Part shown: positions 53,163-61,558 of the stretch, in pieces
Numbering within the stretch: the stretch's first letter is position 1
Layout of the letters: each line of letters opens with the position of its first letter
Assembly (NCBI GenBank): GCA_965219935.1
Contig: CBDCOU010000003.1
Span: forward strand, 2,852,001-2,916,000
Source: Bin34 sp965219935
GTDB lineage: Bacteria > Chloroflexota > Anaerolineae > Caldilineales > Caldilineaceae
Length of the DNA stretch: 64,000 nucleotides
Reading direction: 5' to 3'
Notes under the pieces: generated by a model
What the model was told of the DNA's origin: nothing
The model's database searches: none
Seen by the model: the letters and a program-made list of their open reading frames with translations, nothing else
Translations under genes and position numbers: made by a program

Positions 53163-55688
53163 CTAGCCCAACGCGCCAGTGGCTCCATACCTCTTCAACA
53201 GCCTCGCTATTCTGTCGTATCCCTCGGTTTCAGCATAAAACAGTCCCGACATGCCGGCATTGGTATTAATCTCGGTATCGGTGTCATCATGCCTTAGCAG
53301 TGCCCTTACCATGTTCAGATCATCCTCATAGACGGCCCTGAACAACGGGGTCCAACCGCGCCTGTCTTCAATGTTGGGGTCTGTATCCCGATGGTCCAGC
53401 AATTCCTCCACTACCTCATCGTGGCCCTTCGCCACTGCCACGTAGAGTGCGGTGGCACCGCTATCATCCTGTTCGTTGGGATCCGTATCCGGGTGGTTTA
53501 GCAACGCCGCAACTTGAGCAGGGTTTCCCCAGGAAGCAGCCATATGGAGCGGAGTGCGTCCACGAGATGAATTCCTGATATTCGGTCTGATTCTCCGGTC
53601 GCGTAAAAGGGCGTCTATCGCCTCACTTCCGTGAAACGGGGATGTGGCCTTGTGCAAGGGCGTGTCACCTGTATCGTCAGTCCGTAAGTTGGGGTTGGCT
53701 CCATGGTCCAATAGTGCCTTAATCGCCTCCCAGTGATTGTGCCATGCGGCAAAGTGAAGCGCTGTAAATCCACCACTGGCCTCCAGCCGATGATTGGCAC
53801 CATGCGACAACAGCAATTCCACCATACCGGCATTCCCTTGCCCGGATGCTTCATGCAAAGGCGTTCGGTAGCGATCCCAGGTATTCGAGTTGGGATTGTC
53901 AAAAAGTACGTTGGGATCGGCCTCGGGGTAGCTAAGGAGCAAGGCCATGATTTCCAATGCATCGGAAAAGGCTGCATAGTGAAGGGCTGTCCGGTTTTGC
54001 TCGAAGTGAAAATGTGGGAATCCTGAACTCGCAATCAGTTCGCGCACCGTGCCTGTGTCATCTTGGCTGATTGCATGGAACAGGGCGCGCTTGGATTCAG
54101 CGGTGTAATAGCCTGTCCCTGGTGTGGGAGGGGACAGGACCCGCGGAACCTGTATGGTTGTCGGAAACAGAGGTTGCCAGCGCAACCACAGTACGGCCAG
54201 GCCTCCGCTCTCAAAATATTCCAGGAGCACGTGATGCGAACCGGCCGTCATCTCAACATCCTTGAAAGTGGTTCGCTCCGGATACTCGGCCCACGAATCA
54301 ATCACAAGTGCTCCATCAATATAAAGCCGCACACCGTCGTCCATAGTTGCATAGAAGCGGTACGGTCCTTCCTCGAAGTCGAAGTGTCCTTCCATACGGG
54401 CACTGAAACCGTCCTGGCGTACTTGGGGGCCCGGGGAACCACGCCCCCAGTCGAAACTTCTGCCAGCCGGGACGACTTGCGTCAACACCGGTGAACCACT
54501 CAAGTCCACACTGTTGAAGAACTGCAGGCGAAAACCCTCGGCCGTCGGTGCCGGAACCGGCCTTGGCCCCGGGGCAACAGGCGGAAGCGCCCTAACTCCG
54601 TGAGGTACCCGCTGCCAGCGCAGCCAAAGGGTGGCACCGGCCGCGCGTTCGTAGTACTCCAAGCGCACCGGGTGGGTTCCGGCCGTCAAGTACACGTCGA
54701 CCTCATAGGTGGTCGCCCCTTGATCATGCCATGCTTCGCGGACCAAGTTGTCGTCGACAAACAGTCGCATGCCGTCATCAACTGTCACCGTGAATCGGTG
54801 CAGACCGTCTTCGAATGCGAACTGCCCATCGAGCAACGCAGTGAAGTTGTCGGGACGGACACCGGGACCGGGAGCACCCAAACCCCAATCATGCCGAGTG
54901 CCAGGAGCTTCTGTCCGTATGAGGGCTGGAGTGCCGGAGAAAGCCAGGTTGTTGAAATACTGCGCAGTGAAGCTACCGGTGGGTGCAACCGTTGTGGCAG
55001 GAACAGGCGCGGGTGTGACTACATCCACAACACCCGTACCGGGAATCCGCAATGTCTGGCCGGGATACAGTGTCCTTGGGTCCGAAATGTTGTTGGCATT
55101 CATGAGATCCCGGACAGAAACCCCATGTTTCCGAGCAATGGCAAACAGCGTATCGCCTCCCAGAACGGTATAACTGGTCCCGCTCGGCCGGGATGGGGAA
55201 ACAGTTGGCGAAGCGGCTGGAGACCTGGGAACGGGAGGCGGCAGCTCGGCGGCACCCGGAATGCACAACAGCTGCCCGACCCGGATGCGAGTGAAATCCG
55301 AAATTCCGTTGGCCTGGGCAATTTGGGCCATGGGCACGCCAAAGCGTGTGGCAATTGCCGCTAGGAACTCACCTCTCTGGACAGTGTGCGAAACAGCACA
55401 GGATGTTGAACTTGCAGGAGGAATGGACGGTGTGGATGCACCGGCGGGGAAGGTGGACGGCACGATCAACGCTTGGCCAACGTACAGAACGTTGGTTTCC
55501 GCCAGATTGTTCAGTTCCCTAATCTGACCCACTGTCGCGTTGTATTGTTGCGCAATGGCAAATAGAGTGTCGCCTGTCCGGACAATGTGTGTTTGGTGTG
55601 AACCCTGAGCTTCAACTGCCATGCCCTGAATCGTTGTCAGCAACAGGACCGCCAACAGCAGGCCCAAGTACCGCACCCGACTGCGCAT
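53163..55688 (-). CDS. Secreted LysM-PA14-ankyrin repeat protein
   Basis: From ATG 55688 it has 841 residues with signal peptide (VRYLGLLLAVLLLTTIQGMA); an in-frame extension to 55844 adds an unlikely second hydrophobic segment. Order of domains: three LysM modules (TGDTLFAIAQQYNATVGQIR; VQRGEFLAAIATRFGVPMAQ; VLGGDTLFAIARKHGVSVRD), with Pro/Ser/Thr linkers. Two PA14 domains follow (FTAQYFNNLAFSGTPALIRT...HRFTVTVDDGMRLFVDD and LQFFNSVDLSGSP...YRFYATMDDGVRLYIDG). About seven ankyrin repeats come last (RTPLHEASGQGNAGMVELLL and others), ending LLKRYGATGALG. LysM binds peptidoglycan or chitin, PA14 binds glycans, and ankyrins bind proteins. The combination suggests a cell-surface interaction protein. 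Confidence 0.88.
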   Translation of the reverse strand: MRSRVRYLGLLLAVLLLTTIQGMAVEAQGSHQTHIVRTGDTLFAIAQQYNATVGQIRELNNLAETNVLYVGQALIVPSTFPAGASTPSIPPASSTSCAVSHTVQRGEFLAAIATRFGVPMAQIAQANGISDFTRIRVGQLLCIPGAAELPPPVPRSPAASPTVSPSRPSGTSYTVLGGDTLFAIARKHGVSVRDLMNANNISDPRTLYPGQTLRIPGTGVVDVVTPAPVPATTVAPTGSFTAQYFNNLAFSGTPALIRTEAPGTRHDWGLGAPGPGVRPDNFTALLDGQFAFEDGLHRFTVTVDDGMRLFVDDNLVREAWHDQGATTYEVDVYLTAGTHPVRLEYYERAAGATLWLRWQRVPHGVRALPPVAPGPRPVPAPTAEGFRLQFFNSVDLSGSPVLTQVVPAGRSFDWGRGSPGPQVRQDGFSARMEGHFDFEEGPYRFYATMDDGVRLYIDGALVIDSWAEYPERTTFKDVEMTAGSHHVLLEYFESGGLAVLWLRWQPLFPTTIQVPRVLSPPTPGTGYYTAESKRALFHAISQDDTGTVRELIASSGFPHFHFEQNRTALHYAAFSDALEIMALLLSYPEADPNVLFDNPNSNTWDRYRTPLHEASGQGNAGMVELLLSHGANHRLEASGGFTALHFAAWHNHWEAIKALLDHGANPNLRTDDTGDTPLHKATSPFHGSEAIDALLRDRRIRPNIRNSSRGRTPLHMAASWGNPAQVAALLNHPDTDPNEQDDSGATALYVAVAKGHDEVVEELLDHRDTDPNIEDRRGWTPLFRAVYEDDLNMVRALLRHDDTDTEINTNAGMSGLFYAETEGYDRIARLLKRYGATGALG

Positions 55689-55949
55689 GCGATGGGGCGG
55701 CGAATTCCCCAGGAAGTTCCTTGCGTCAGTGGTTGTCTTGCCCTGAAGGAATAACATGGCGAAACACAGAATGCGATAAACGGAAATTCCTTGGCTACGC
55801 ATAAAAGCACCTGTGTTACTTCCTTTTTGAGCTGAAACCAGCATGACGATTCAGGTTCCCGTCCCTGATCGAGTGGCAGGCTGACGAGATCGGTGGGGTT
55901 CCGACCTGCAAGTCAAAGCGTGCGGGGATCCCGGAAGTCCAGGCACCGG
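55689..55949. other. Upstream region of the LysM-PA14-ankyrin gene
   Basis: It should contain the minus-strand promoter. No consensus pair was identified and no gene is present. Confidence 0.35.
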
Positions 55950-56190
55950 TGGCCCCAGAGCACGCGCTAGCTCCTCCAAAACGGCGCGCTGCCGCTTGCG
56001 TGGTCTCGATCAACCTCCACATGCGAGCGCAGCGCGCAGCCCTTCCGGCGGCGAGGAAGCCACCGGCGATTTTCATTTGCATCTTGACCCTGCACAGGGC
56101 CAAGATGCCAGGTTGTTGATGAAGGACACGCGCGGGTCGACCCTGCAACACAGGAAACTGCTCTTCCAACGCCGCGATCTGCGCGCAGAA
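55950..56190 (-). pseudogene. IS66-family transposase C-terminal relic
   Basis: The minus-strand frame reads LCRVKMQMKIAGGFLAAGRA then ARMWRLIETTQAAARRFGGA, resembling the end of IS66 TnpC (KVKQKISGCFRSEEGA...RIRSYISTLRKQG). It is isolated and truncated. Confidence 0.5.
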
Positions 56191-56499
56191 GGGCGTTTTT
56201 TGGGGGCTAGGGATGAAGGGGGCATGGCGCAAGGCGAACGACGGGCAACGCCCGGATTCATTAACTTGTATCACATAACCATGCCGACCGCAGTCGAAGA
56301 TCCTGTTATTCAGTTACTCGAACAGGGGAGGAAACCTTGTAGGGCAACGAACCTTCATTCTGTTAGATCTGCCTCTTACAGTACCTTCGGCGGAGTGGGG
56401 CATGGGAACGTTAGGCAGCCGCGAGTGCTATGGCGAAGTATGCGAGGATGGGACCTGAACACCACAAATCTGTGTCTCAAAGCTTCGTTGCATCACTAG

Positions 56500-57229
56500 C
56501 AGGCTGCTGAAAAACGCGGGTGGGCCGCGCCTCCGTCCCACCCGAACAGCTGTTGAAGGCCTGCCTGCTGATCGCCCTCTACTCGGTGCACAGCAAGCGC
56601 GCCTTCTGCGAGGAGTGGGAGTACAACCTGCCCTGTCGCTGGTTCCTGGGCCATGCCCTGATGGAGAACCGCCACGGCCTGCTGATGGACTTCGCGGTTA
56701 GCCCGGCTACCGGCACGGCCGAGCGCGATGCGGTGCCGACGCTCCTGGACAGGACGCGACCGCCCGCGCACACTGGGGGCCGACCGCGGCTACGACACCA
56801 AGGATTGTGTCAAGACCCTCCAGAGCCAGCGGGTGACCCCGCATGTGGCCCGGAAGAAGAAGCACTCGGCCATCGACGGTCGCACGACGCGCCATGCCGG
56901 CTATGGGGTGAGCCTGCGCATCCGCAAGCGGGTGGAGAAGATCTTCGGCTGGATGAAGACGGTGGGCGGCCTGCGGCGCACCCGCTACCGGAGCGTGGAC
57001 CGTACCGGGCTGGCCGGCTACCTGGTAGCCACGGCCTACAACTTGGTTCGCATGGCCAAACTCAGACCCGAGCCGGACACCTCAGCCGTGCCACCCGGGT
57101 GACCCGCCGAGGGCTCCACGCACCCCCAAAAAGGGCACGACCCAACAGGGCGTTCCAGCCCCCCAACACGGTTCCTGCGCTCCGAGATTGTGGTCGGCGT
57201 CCTCCCCAAACCCTTTCTTCAGCAGCCTG
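56500..57229 (+). mobile_element. Internally deleted IS5-family element
   Basis: Ends: CAGGCTGCTGAA at 56500-56511 and its complement TTCAGCAGCCTG at 57218-57229, flanked by CTAG on the left and TTAG on the right (IS5-like YTAR target). The interior encodes PEQLLKACLLIALYSVHSKR, then ALMENRHGLLMDFAVSPATG in one frame. Another frame from 56728 has LGADRGYDTKDCVKTLQSQR, RVEKIFGWMKTVGGLRRTRY and RTGLAGYLVATAYNLVRMAK. The middle and a frame are lost, so it is not autonomous. Confidence 0.75.
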
Positions 57230-57291
57230 TTAGGCCGGCACACTGGTGAAACCGAAGTACAACAAATCCCCTGCACACATAGAGATACGAA

Positions 57292-57321
57292 GCAACAGCC
57301 CAGCGTTCGCTGGACTGTTGC
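57292..57321 (-). terminator. Strong hairpin downstream of the S1 gene
   Basis: GCAACAG, one mismatch, then CCAGC-gttc-GCTGG, mismatch, CTGTTGC: a 12-13 bp stem about 55 bases after the S1 stop. On the minus strand it is followed by only a weak T-containing tail. Confidence 0.5.
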
Positions 57322-57375
57322 ACCTATTTGACTGTAATCCGGGACATCACCGCAATAGGGCGGGCCCCATTGACA

Positions 57376-58728
57376 TTACTCGTCTTCCATCTCGGGTTCT
57401 TCGTCCCGCCGCCGTCGGTTGCGACGCCTGCCGCCACCTTCGCCATGCTCCGGTTCCGGAGCCGGTTGCCAGTCAAGCTCGGCCTGCTTGATCGACAGGC
57501 CCACGCGCCGGCGCTCGGTGTCCAGGCGGATAATCCGCACTTCGTACTCCTCGCCCACCGTTACGGCCTGGCTGGCGCTCTCCACGTGCTCGTGGCTCAT
57601 CTCGGAGATGTGAATCAGACCCTCGACCGGTTCGTTGGCCAGCTTGGCAAAGGCCCCGAAATCCTTGATGCGGGTGATGGTGGCCCGAATCAGATCGCCA
57701 ACGCTGTAGCGCTCGCCCAGGGTGTCCCACGGGCGCGGCTGCAGCTGCCGCAGCGACAGGCCAATGCGCTTGCGCTCCTTCTCGACCGAGATCACCTTGA
57801 CCTCGACCTGCTCGCCCACGTTTAGAACCTCGGACGGATGGTTGACCATGGCCCAGCTGAGTTCGCTGACATGGATTAGGCCGTCCGCACCGCCGATGTT
57901 CACGAAGGCGCCGAAGTCGGCCAGGCTGCTGACCACGCCCTTGCGGGTTTCGCCCACTTCCAGCTCCTCGAGGATTGCGTCCTTGCGCTGGTTGCGCAGT
58001 TCGCGCATGGCTTCCTTCTCGGACAGGATCAGGCGGTTGCGGCGACGTTCAATGTCGATGACCTTGACCTGCAGGGTCTTGCCCACCAGGGGCGCAAAGC
58101 GGTCTGCCTGATTGGCGCTGTCCTTGTCCTGCTGCATCTGGCTCTCAAGGCTCAGGTGGCTGGCCGGCACGAACCCGCGGATCAGGCCCAGGCCGATCAG
58201 GACACCGCCCCGGTTGTAGTCGATTACGCTGCCGGACACGATCTCCTTGGACTCCAGCAGTTCCTCGGCCCGCAGCCAGTCCTTCTCCTGGCGCGCCCGG
58301 ATGATGCTGATCAGCGGCTGTCCCTTGTCGTCGATGCGGAAGACGAAGACCTCGATGGTCTGTCCTTCTTCGATTTCGGCGTAGGAATCACCGAGACGCT
58401 CGATTTCGCGTCCCTCAATCTCGCCCTCGTACTTGGCGCCAATGTCCAATTCCAGGCGCCGCGGCGCCTTCTTCAGGACAATCCCTTCGACCACGGTGTC
58501 CGGGCGCACCGACGAGATGTCGTAGTCATGGTCCCAGTTCAGCTGGTCCATCAGGTGCATGTCGGAGACGTCAACCTCGGCGGGCACCGGCTCGCCCGTG
58601 ACATCGGCCTCGGTCACGGTGCCCGACAGGTCCTCTTCAAGTTCCGACACGACCGCGGTTTCGTCGGTGGCGAAGAGGAACACCGGACGGGGAAACAGGG
58701 TGGAATTCATCATGGGAAAATTGCTCAA
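57376..58728 (-). CDS. rpsA: Ribosomal protein S1-like protein with four S1 domains
   Basis: The 450 residues contain four S1 RNA-binding domains. The first (GIVLKKAPRRLELDIGAKYE) is followed by a second with SVIDYNRGGVLIGLGLIRGF, a third with VVSSLADFGAFVNIGGADGL and a fourth with TITRIKDFGAFAKLANEPVE. An acidic N-terminal region (SELEEDLSGTVTEADVTGE) and a basic-acidic tail (GGGRRRNRRRRDEEPEMEDE) flank them. S1 proteins help mRNA bind the 30S ribosome. Four domains match the shorter forms of Actinobacteria and Chloroflexota rather than the six of Proteobacteria. A partial copy of its last domain lies at 52838-52965. Confidence 0.9.
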   Translation of the reverse strand: MSNFPMMNSTLFPRPVFLFATDETAVVSELEEDLSGTVTEADVTGEPVPAEVDVSDMHLMDQLNWDHDYDISSVRPDTVVEGIVLKKAPRRLELDIGAKYEGEIEGREIERLGDSYAEIEEGQTIEVFVFRIDDKGQPLISIIRARQEKDWLRAEELLESKEIVSGSVIDYNRGGVLIGLGLIRGFVPASHLSLESQMQQDKDSANQADRFAPLVGKTLQVKVIDIERRRNRLILSEKEAMRELRNQRKDAILEELEVGETRKGVVSSLADFGAFVNIGGADGLIHVSELSWAMVNHPSEVLNVGEQVEVKVISVEKERKRIGLSLRQLQPRPWDTLGERYSVGDLIRATITRIKDFGAFAKLANEPVEGLIHISEMSHEHVESASQAVTVGEEYEVRIIRLDTERRRVGLSIKQAELDWQPAPEPEHGEGGGRRRNRRRRDEEPEMEDE

Positions 58729-58808
58729 AACCTATTGACGAACGGATAAGGCATTCAAACTGTCATTCCAAGGACGCGAAGGGCGGGGCACGGACACTCT
58801 CCCCAACA

Positions 58809-59195
58809 TCAGGAACCGCGCAGCGCGGTCATCTCGATCTCGACGATGGCGCCTCCCGGCAACGCTGCGACCTGCACCGTGGACCGGGCCGGCGGCGCGT
58901 CGCCCATGACCTCGCCGTAGACCGCATTCACGGCGGCGAAGTCCCCAATGTCCGTGAGGAAGATCGTGGTCTTGACTACGTTGGCAAACGAGGTGCCGGC
59001 ATCCTCCAGAACAACCGAGAGGTTCGCCAGCGCCTGTTTGGCCTGTGCCTCCACCGTGTCGTGCGATTGCCCGGTGGCCGGGTCCTTCGTGCCGGTCTGA
59101 CCGGATGCAAAGACAAGGTCGCCGGCCACGATTGCGTGGGAATAGGGTCCGGCGGGAGCGGGAGCTCGAGTGCTGTTTACGGGAGTGCGGGACAT
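58809..59195 (-). CDS. ridA: RidA family enamine/imine deaminase
   Basis: The protein has 128 residues from MSRTPVNSTRAPAPAGPYSH (ATG 59195). RidA proteins hydrolyse reactive 2-aminoacrylate and related imines to 2-keto acids. Signatures: PAPAGPYSHAI, LVFASGQTG, QALANLSVVLEDAGTSFANV, KTTIFLTDIGDFAAVNAVYG, and APPARSTVQVAALPGGAIVEIEMTAL with the conserved Arg. Upstream in-frame extension to 59477 has no family match. It is a trimer-forming cytosolic enzyme. Confidence 0.93.
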   Translation of the reverse strand: MSRTPVNSTRAPAPAGPYSHAIVAGDLVFASGQTGTKDPATGQSHDTVEAQAKQALANLSVVLEDAGTSFANVVKTTIFLTDIGDFAAVNAVYGEVMGDAPPARSTVQVAALPGGAIVEIEMTALRGS

Positions 59196-59319
59196 GGCAG
59201 TGCGGATGTTCTCTTGGGACAGCGAGACGGGACTCCGCGGGCACTGGCGTGCAGGACGGAATCCAGGGAAGGAAACTAGCATAGGCTTGCACCGGCTGCA
59301 ACAAACGGACCGATTAGGA

Positions 59320-59354
59320 CCTGTTGCACCGAGCGTGGGAATCGGTGCAACAGG
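59320..59354. terminator. Perfect 13-bp hairpin between ridA and higA
   Basis: CCTGTTGCACCGA (59320-59332), 9-base loop, TCGGTGCAACAGG (59342-59354). It lies downstream of higA and upstream of ridA, both on the minus strand, consistent with a higA terminator though no T run follows. Confidence 0.5.
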
Positions 59355-59430
59355 ACTGCGCCGCCCGCTTGGACATCCCTGTACTTGGACTCGACGAGTG
59401 CCATCCATCCTCAGATTGCCACCGCCTCCT

Positions 59431-59745
59431 CTAACCAGCGACTTGGACTGGCTCCCTGGGTTGTACCTGACCCGCAATCTCCTCGCCGGCCTCGATCTCC
59501 GCCGTACGCAACTCGAAGGTCTTCTGTAGGTTCAGCCAAAGCAACGGCGTAGTCCCGAAGTAGCGGGACAGGTGCAGGGCCGTATCGGCGGTGACGCCGC
59601 GCTGCCCCTTCAGAATTGCCGTGATCCGGTTGGTGGGGACACCGAGTGCATGGGCGAGAGCGTTGGCCGACAGGCCAAGCTCCTCCAGTTCCTCAGCCAG
59701 AATCTCTCCCGGATGCACCGGGCGCACACCGTTGCTTATCTTCAT
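59431..59745 (-). CDS. higA: HigA family antitoxin
   Basis: The protein has 104 residues from ATG 59745 (MKISNGVRPVHPGEILAEEL). It has an XRE/Cro helix-turn-helix with LSANALAHALGVPTNRITAI, LKGQRGVTADTALHLSRYFG and TTPLLWLNLQKTFELRTAEI, the HigA/VapI signature. HigA binds HigB and the operon promoter. It starts 10 bases after the stop of the broken toxin gene, the usual HigB-HigA order. An extended start at 59775 would overlap the toxin. The reading frame is intact. Confidence 0.92.
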   Translation of the reverse strand: MKISNGVRPVHPGEILAEELEELGLSANALAHALGVPTNRITAILKGQRGVTADTALHLSRYFGTTPLLWLNLQKTFELRTAEIEAGEEIAGQVQPREPVQVAG

Positions 59746-59755
59746 CTTGAGTTCC

Positions 59756-59950
59756 TCAGCGGTGGTAATCCACAATCGCTACGTCGTACGGTCCTTCCTC
59801 TTCCCAGCAAAAACAAATCCGCCACTGGCGGTTGATCCTGATACTGTACGACCGGCCCGGTCACCTGATACCCCCTCCCGTCCATGGCTATGCAGGCCCG
59901 CGAAATCCCGGAGGGATTCCGTGTTGTCCAGGATTGTTAACCGCCGCGTG
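59756..59950 (-). pseudogene. Degraded HigB-like toxin
   Basis: Two frames carry parts of a RelE/HigB toxin: RRLTILDNTESLRDFAGLHS with GDRAGR, then after a shift YSIRINRQWRICFCWEEEGP and YDVAIVDYHR with a stop at 59756-59758. The conserved end (GDRAGQYSIRINxQWRICFxW) is thus broken in the middle, and about 25 N-terminal residues are absent. It is non-functional as read. Confidence 0.75.
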
Positions 59951-59987
59951 TGCTCCTTGTGATTCTCCCGTGGGAGCCGTGGTTACC

Positions 59988-60014
59988 GTACCACTGCAGG
60001 GATGACAGTGGTAC
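59988..60014. promoter_or_regulatory. Inverted repeat upstream of higBA
   Basis: GTACCACTG-(9)-CAGTGGTAC lies about 40 bases upstream of the toxin remnant. The shape fits an antitoxin operator. It could also act as a terminator for the MFS gene, whose stop is 90 bases away. Confidence 0.4.
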
Positions 60015-60104
60015 CGCCGGACAGTTATGGTCCACTTCCTCCGAGGTCGGCCACCGTGCGCGGCACCCCATCAATTCCCGCGCTCCTTGCAACAGGCCCA
60101 CCGA

Positions 60105-61373
60105 TCACTGGACCGATGCCGGCCTGACCTGGTCGAGCCTTTGAATCCGGCGCAGATCGGGAGCCAGCCAAGCCACCAGGCCCACCACCAGCATGGAGCC
60201 GATGCCTCCGCTCACCACGGAGATCAACGGCGTGAAGTACTGGGCCACCAGTCCGGACTCGAACCCGCCCAATTCGTTCGACGCACTCACAAAGACGGAA
60301 CTCACGGCGGCCACGCGTCCGCGCATCGAGTCCGGGGTCAGCAATTGCTGCAGGGTTTGCCGCACGACCATGCTGACGTTGTCGAAGGCTCCGGTGAGGA
60401 ACAGCATGGCGAAGGACAGCGGGAACCAGGTCGAGACACCGAACACAATCGTGACCGCGCCGAACGCGGCCACGTTGGCCAGCAGGGCCGGACCGGCCCG
60501 TCTCATGGGCGGCAGGACGAGCAGCAGCACGGACATGGCCACGGCCCCGACCGCCGGGGCCGCTCGCAGCCAACCGAAACCTTGGGGCCCCACCTGCAGA
60601 ATGTCCTGGGCAAAGATCGGCAGCAGGTAGACCGCGCCGCCGAACAGGACCGCGAACAGGTCCAGCGTGATCATCGCCAGGATGATCGGCGTCCGTCGGA
60701 CAAAGCGAATGCCGGCCAGCAGCGTACTCAGGTTGAAGGGTTGTTTCGGAGCAGGGGGTTGGGGCAGCAGTTTCAGAAAGGGCAGAAGGAGAATGAACAG
60801 TGCGGAAGAGGCCGCCGCAATCCAATAGGCGGCCAATAGGTTGATGTTGATGATCAGACCGCCCACGGCCGGGCCGGCCACGGACGTGAAGTGCATGAGG
60901 CCGGTGGTCCAGGTGACCGCATTGGGAAAGCTCTCCTTCGGCACCAGGGTCGGCATTAGGGCCACCCGTGCCGGACGTCCCAGCATGATGGCCGTGCCAT
61001 CCAGGAAGAGCAGCAGGTAGATTACCGAAATCGGAGCCTGCTGCCACGCGGCCAAGGCCAGGCCAATGGAGGTCAGGGTCATTCCGGCCAGCGACAGCAT
61101 GATCAGCCGAATCCGGTTGAACCGATCGCCGAGCCAGCCTGCGGGGAGCGCGAACAGCATGGCCGGAAGGGCCATGACGAGGGCTGTCAATCCGAGCGCC
61201 AAGGCTTCGCCCGTTCGGTCGTAGACATCCCAGGCCAAGGCGGTGGCCTGTATTCGGGTGCCAATCATCGACACCAGCCAGCCGATCGCGTAGAACCGGT
61301 AACTGGGAGACCGCCAGGCCAGGAACGAATCGTGGCGCACCCTGCGGTACCGGACGGATGCGGATTCGGTCAT
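60105..61373 (-). CDS. MFS transporter, EntS/drug-exporter-like
   Basis: The 422 residues have about twelve hydrophobic helices. The loop between helices 2 and 3 reads LPAGWLGDRFNRIRLIMLSL, the major-facilitator signature. Overall it resembles MFS_3/EntS-like proteins (SPSYRFYAIGWLVSMIGTRI, MLGRPARVALMPTLVPKESF), which export siderophores or drugs by proton antiport. The substrate is unknown. The cytoplasmic N-terminus is basic and the C-terminus ends RLDQVRPASVQ. It is 185 bases downstream of the oxidoreductase gene on the same strand, so not clearly co-transcribed. Confidence 0.85.
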   Translation of the reverse strand: MTESASVRYRRVRHDSFLAWRSPSYRFYAIGWLVSMIGTRIQATALAWDVYDRTGEALALGLTALVMALPAMLFALPAGWLGDRFNRIRLIMLSLAGMTLTSIGLALAAWQQAPISVIYLLLFLDGTAIMLGRPARVALMPTLVPKESFPNAVTWTTGLMHFTSVAGPAVGGLIININLLAAYWIAAASSALFILLLPFLKLLPQPPAPKQPFNLSTLLAGIRFVRRTPIILAMITLDLFAVLFGGAVYLLPIFAQDILQVGPQGFGWLRAAPAVGAVAMSVLLLVLPPMRRAGPALLANVAAFGAVTIVFGVSTWFPLSFAMLFLTGAFDNVSMVVRQTLQQLLTPDSMRGRVAAVSSVFVSASNELGGFESGLVAQYFTPLISVVSGGIGSMLVVGLVAWLAPDLRRIQRLDQVRPASVQ

Positions 61374-61558
61374 AAAGGGGGAACATCAATGTGCGCGGGA
61401 GCACGCACAGGGATATGGGTGACGGGTGGAAAGCGGCAGTATCATCGGCCGCGCAGGCCCGTCTGCCGAAACCCGGCGCGACCGCAATGACCCGCGCAAC
61501 CGGCTTGCCTTCTATCCGACGCGCAGGCCAACTCCGATGGCCAGGCCCGATCGATGGC

